Positions 59,710 to 64,000 of a stretch of 64,000 bases of DNA are shown in pieces. The DNA comes from Anomaloglossus baeobatrachus (taxonomy: Eukaryota > Chordata > Amphibia > Anura > Aromobatidae): assembly GCF_048569485.1 (NCBI RefSeq), contig NC_134358.1, positions 550,494,097 through 550,558,096 on the forward strand. Direction: 5' to 3'. The position numbers and the translations under genes were made by a program. The notes under the pieces are model-generated. The model saw only the letters and a program-made list of their open reading frames with translations. It was not told the origin of the DNA and searched no databases. The number at the start of each line of letters is the position of its first letter. The first letter of the stretch is position 1.

Positions 59710-60614
59710 CACTGTGTCCACCCATATCCTGTCCACCGCCATTAACTTGAGAACGTTGGCAGCTATAGGCATAGAAGTGGTGTCTAGGTATAGTAAAGTA
59801 TCCATGCGCTACGCAACAAAACCACCTATAGCGCCACCTGGTGGAAAACAACGGAGTTAGCATTTATATCTTGAAAATGGAACGAGATAAAGAAAAAAAG
59901 TGAATTACAAAGTTGTAGGGCATCATGAATTCAATACGAATCAACACCTTGTATACAGAAATGCTATGATTAGAACGTGTAAAACTCACAAGGCTGCGGG
60001 CGTGAAGCGATACCTCATGGAGACCTTCCTACAAGTCATTGGGTATGGTGGCTGTGTGGAGTGGCCTCCACACTCACCTGACCTGACCCCATTGGACTTC
60101 TTTCTGTGAGGTCACATCAAACACCAGGTGTATGCGACCCCTCCACCAACATTGTAGGACCTACGACGACGTATCACAGATGCTTGTGCAAACGTGTCAC
60201 CTACCATATTGCACAACGAGCAGCAAGATACAGTATGCTGTGCAGAGTCCAGATGTATCATTGCAGCTGACGGGGGCCACTTTGAGCATCAAAGTTACAT
60301 GAGCGCCATATGCGTGACCAGCATTCAATGTTTTGGGGGTTCATGGGTTTCATATCATTACATTTCTGTATGCAAGGTGTCGATTCGTATTGAATTGATG
60401 ATTCCCTACAACTTTGTAATTCACTTTTTTTCTCTATCTCGTTCCGTTTTTGAGATAAAAATGCTAACTCCGTTGTTTTCCACCAGGTGGCGCTATAGTT
60501 GTCTTCATTGCATAGCGGATAGATAGTTTACTATACCTAGACACCACTTCTATGCCTATAGCTGCCGCCGTTCTCCAATTAATGGCGGTGGACAGGATAT
60601 GGGTGGACACACTG
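59710..60614 (+). mobile_element. Mariner-type transposon with ~250-bp inverted arms
   Basis: Left CACTGTGTCCACCCATATCC and right GGATATGGGTGGACACACTG are inverse, with TA outside each. The arms run inward about 250 bp (both contain CCACCTGGTGGAAAACAACG in opposite senses). The middle holds a short transposase piece (59900-60109) with WPPHSPDLTPLDFFL, the third catalytic region of a mariner-like transposase, ended by TGA at 60107 where Trp is usual, and another stop soon after. Deleted and dead. Confidence 0.8.
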
Positions 60615-60773
60615 TATGTGTGAGGTGTCCAATGTTTGCGACACAAAAAATTAGGACGGGGAAAGTTCCTTGGTATGTGAACCATCTGTTTACAGAGTTT
60701 TCAGAGCAGAAACCGATGAGTTTCTGCTTAGTTTCTACTCCAAAAACTCAGCAAATAGACTCCATGTGCACAT

Positions 60774-61155
60774 TAGAGATGAGCAAACCCAATGTTCGGC
60801 TTTCGGGCAGAACACCGACATTCCCCCCCCCTCCCCCCAAAAAAACCAGAGTTTGGGTGCTTTACGTATGCTGACCACTCGCGCCAGCATCACTATGCTC
60901 AGGTACACTCATTGCTCAGCCCAGTGTGAGCCGCTCACACTGGAGGTTACAACAGCAGGATCGGATGTAATGTGCAACCAAAAAAAGGACAAACCTGCCC
61001 ATCCTCCACCCGAAGTGTTCTGCTTATGGTTAGCAGCATGTGAGCGGAAATCCAAACTGCCAACCTACATTGGGGTTCGGGTCAAGTCCGAACCAATGGA
61101 GGATTAATTCGGCTGCACACACCGAACTAAACTTCCACAGGTTCGCTCATCTCTA
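60774..61155. mobile_element. hAT-type MITE with 8-bp target duplication
   Basis: Ends TAGAGATGAGCAAACCCA and GGTTCGCTCATCTCTA are inverse. Flanks are GTGCACAT (60766-60773) and GTGCACAG (61156-61163), seven of eight alike. 382 bp, non-coding. Confidence 0.8.
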
Positions 61156-61163
61156 GTGCACAG

Positions 61164-62080
61164 AGCCTTATAATGGATTTGGGCTTTTGCTTTTTGAGTA
61201 TGTGAATGGTGGCGAGTTATGGATGCAACAAAGATCATTATGAAAACCATTGCAACAATGCTATAAAACTTTTAGGATTTTTTTTTTGTTATTTCCATAT
61301 ATACTGTTTGACTATATTATATAAGGAGTAGTCACGTGCGATCTGTAGGAGAAAAATGCAAGTGTTGAGTTTGCCTGCAGTGCCCCCCCAAGGAGAAATG
61401 AAGTATTACACAGCGGCAGCTATAGTCTGATGAATTAATGAGGATCGTGAAGGGGAAGCTCCAATCTTTTATCTCAGTAATAAAGTATCTTACTAAATAC
61501 TGATATTGCTGAAAAATAAATGACTACAGGTCAGATCTGCCTGGGATCCCATTTCTCTTGTGATTAGTGATAGCCCTACTCACGAGGGACATTGATGGCC
61601 TAGTGCAATGTGGTTGGTTTCGGGCAGCTATGAATTCTTGGAAGTGGTAAACTGCTAATGTCCAGTCCAATTATTGTGGCTATGCCAATCAAAAATTTGT
61701 GTCATAAACTAATACCATACCACCGACATCTATTCTGAGACAACCCTCATAACTGCGGACAGTGTTCAATCTTACCCCACAATAACCCTATTTGCACCCT
61801 ACACAGAACAATGTAGAACTGATGTGACAATATGGCACAAGAGCTGTACCGGAGCCATCACTGTTGGGTGCCAGCTGTGCTGTACAGTAGACAACCAATT
61901 CTAACCGTTGGTATTATAGAGTAACTCAGATTCCGAATGTTTAACATCTTAAACGTAGCGATCAGTGCTGGCCATGGCATCTAAGTGGTTAGAGAGCGTG
62001 AAGGAGCTCTTCATTGGTAATCTTTGCGAGCCATGGCCATCAGAGTCCTAAAATTGGCCACCAGGAATGAGCAAATACTA
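61164..62080. other. No gene recognised
   Basis: Mixed sequence without convincing frames, repeats or motifs. Confidence 0.5.
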
Positions 62081-62081
62081 A

Positions 62082-62647
62082 AGGGTGCTTTACACGCTGC
62101 GACATCGTTAGCGATGACGAGCGCGATAGCACCTGCCCCCGTCGTACGTGCGATATTGTGTGATCGCTGCCGTAGCGAACATTATCGGTACGGCAGCGTC
62201 ACACGCACATACCTGTGCAGCGACGTCGCTGTGACCGCCGAACAATCCCTCCTTCAAGGGGGAGGTGCGTTCGGCGTCACAGCGGCGCCACTAAGCGGCC
62301 GGCCAATAGAAGCGGAGAATAGTGTGACGTAACATCCCGCCCACCTCCTTCCTTCCTCATTGCTGGTGGCCGGAGGTAAGGAGATGTTTGTCGCTAGTGC
62401 GGTGTCACACACAGCGATGTGTGGTGCTGCAGGAACGAGGAACAACATCGCTACTTACCTGACAACGATTTTTTGTTATTAAACGATCTCTCCAAAACCA
62501 ACGATTTTTGTCTTTTTTACGATTATTTTAGGTCGCTCCTTGGTGTCTCACGCTGCGATGTCTCTAACGGCGCCGGATGTGCATCACTAACACCGTGACC
62601 CCGACGATATATTGTTAGCGATGTCGCAGCGTGTAAAGCACCCTTTA
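62082..62647. mobile_element. Terminal-inverted-repeat element, GC-rich interior
   Basis: Left AAGGGTGCTTTACACGCTGC and right GCAGCGTGTAAAGCACCCTT are perfect inverses, extending into GACATCG and CGATGTC. Inside are TACGGCAGCG, CGACGTCGCTG and other CpG-rich stretches shared in style with 9941-10523. About 566 bp, no coding frame of its own; a PIF/Harbinger-like MITE is the best guess. Confidence 0.75.
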
Positions 62648-62650
62648 GAT

Positions 62651-62862
62651 GATCGAGTGCTCAGTAGTCAAAACAAGTAGGTCAGATGCTTGGATGGATG
62701 AGCTCGATTGTATCACCGAGTATAATGGAAGTCAATGGGAAATTCGAGCCTTTTTCCAGAAGAGTTTCCCATTGACTTCCATTATACTCGTTATTAGAGT
62801 CGAGCCCATCCAAGCTTCCGACTTGCTTGTTTCGAGCATTTTAGCACTCACTCATCACTAAT
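62651..62862. mobile_element. Foldback (hairpin) element
   Basis: The two halves are near inverse: GAGTATAATGGAAGTCAATGG at 62718 and CCATTGACTTCCATTATACTC at 62769, with arms of about 95 bp including GCTTGGATGG / CCATCCAAGC. It directly abuts the element at 62082-62647. Confidence 0.8.
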
Positions 62863-63066
62863 GGATCCCCTTTCTGTCATGTACATTAGCCAATTAGGAT
62901 ACACAACAAAATATAGCCAAATAGAGGTGCCGAACCACATTTCAACCCACCTTGAGGTTCGGAAGGTGCCTTGTAGAAAGTGGTCCAAAAGGCAAATTCC
63001 ACCAGTGCCGTTTCAATGCCTACACTTCTGAGAGGAGCAGACAGTAATGGTAGCATACTCCAAACT

Positions 63067-63711
63067 TTAAAGAGAATCTGTCACCAGGTTTTTCCCTTAT
63101 AACTTGTGGCCATCACCAGTGAGTCCTAATATACAGCGTTATAGAATACTGTATATAGGAGCCTAGGCTGCTCTGTAGAACATAAAAAAACCTTTATAAT
63201 ACCTAGGGGGTGGTCCAGCCCGATAGGTGTCACTGCTCTCGAGTACGCCTCCTCCTTTCCAGCCCCATGTGGATGACGTGTACTACGTCATCCACAAACA
63301 GTTCTCCGTTGCGCTCCTGCGCATGTGCACTTTGATCTGCCTGGCTGAGGTCAGAGCAAAGTACTGTAATGCGCAGGAGCAAGGAAAGGAAAAAGATCGG
63401 TCGTGCATGCGCACTACAATACTTTGATTTGCCCTCAGCATGGAGCGCAATGCTCTGTGTGGATGAGGTAGGACGCATCGTTCACACTGGCCTGGGAAGG
63501 AAGATGGCGACTGGACAAGATGGAGGAGGCACCGGACCCGAGAGCAGCGACACCTGTTGGACCGGACCACCCTCTAGGTGAGTATAATAAAGGTGGTTTT
63601 TATGTTATACAGAGAGGCCAGGGCTCTTATATACAGTAATGCTGTATATAAGGGCTTACTTACGCTGGCTGCAGCGTATAAGGAAAAAACCTGCTGACAG
63701 GTTCCCTTTAA
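63067..63711. mobile_element. TTAA-flanked MITE
   Basis: Left AGAGAATCTGTCACCAGGTT and right AACCTGCTGACAGGTTCCCT are inverse, both next to TTAA, as expected for piggyBac- or Kolobok-type targeting. The interior has further inverted parts (CATATACAGT / ACTGTATATA). No coding frame. Confidence 0.7.
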
Positions 63712-64000
63712 CCTGGGTGTGAAATCTATGATACAGTGTGGAACAATGTCGGTCCTTTTTTTTTTTTCAAATATAATTTTGGGCATTGGAGGGAATATTA
63801 AGATGTCATTATTCTCTCTGGATCGAAAAGCAAGGCAAAATTGCCCCCACAAAATTAAAAAATTGTGACCTTTGCTGCAGCGATTGCCCTTGTCCTTGCT
63901 GTGTTGCCTCTACCTCTGCTGCAGGTCGCCCCCTCTGACAGTCCCTGCCACCCAACCCTCCAAGACCTGTCCACACCATGTACGATTTATGCCAGGGAAG
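63712..64000. other. No gene recognised
   Basis: AT-rich then CT-rich sequence to the window edge, without motifs. Confidence 0.5.

Noticed and set aside
61300-62080. Possible downstream host gene exons
   Set aside because: No frame with splice sites or recognisable protein similarity was found.

Overview
The window is vertebrate genomic DNA, almost certainly from a frog or toad. It holds one host gene, col1a2 (the alpha-2 chain of type I collagen, + strand), inside a thick bed of DNA transposons, old LTR elements, satellites and MITEs. The amphibian call rests on the frog-like Tc1 families, the 36-bp satellite and a collagen clearly diverged from mammals. No prokaryotic features are present.

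Left part (1-29.6 kb) is repeats only. It runs: an LTR retroelement with a cold-shock-domain ORF and its 3' LTR (1-3780), inserted in a Tc1 element (3781-4770); a second Tc1 element (about 4771-8511) whose transposase start has expanded into a 2.4-kb, 31-bp minisatellite; a complete Tc1 with a nested TTA-flanked MITE (8539-10739); a SINE-like fragment; a 6.2-kb array of a ~36-bp satellite with a 2.5-kb higher-order duplication (11.02-17.21 kb); an old LTR-like pair (17.9-26.2 kb) carrying a TTA-flanked element that itself contains a nearly intact Tc1, and a solo LTR; then an array of ~98-bp monomers organised as 294-bp trimers (27.1-29.6 kb).

Right part (29.75-59.6 kb) is col1a2. It has an inverted CCAAT box, a TATA box, the conserved 5' stem-loop with a small uORF, and 52 exons, all placed. 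The predicted 1359-residue protein has a signal peptide, a short N-propeptide without a von Willebrand C domain, an N-telopeptide, an uninterrupted helix of exactly 338 Gly-X-Y triplets (1014 residues) and a C-propeptide with seven cysteines. Helical exons are all 45, 54, 99, 108 or 162 bp. Exons 2 and 3 are inferred microexons of 5 and 9 nt. Introns carry minisatellites, AT-rich simple repeats, MITEs and one retroposon with a 14-bp target duplication.

Downstream (59.7-64 kb) are a palindromic mariner-like element just past the 3'UTR, a hAT-type MITE, a GC-rich terminal-repeat element, a foldback element and a TTAA-flanked MITE. No second host gene was recognised.
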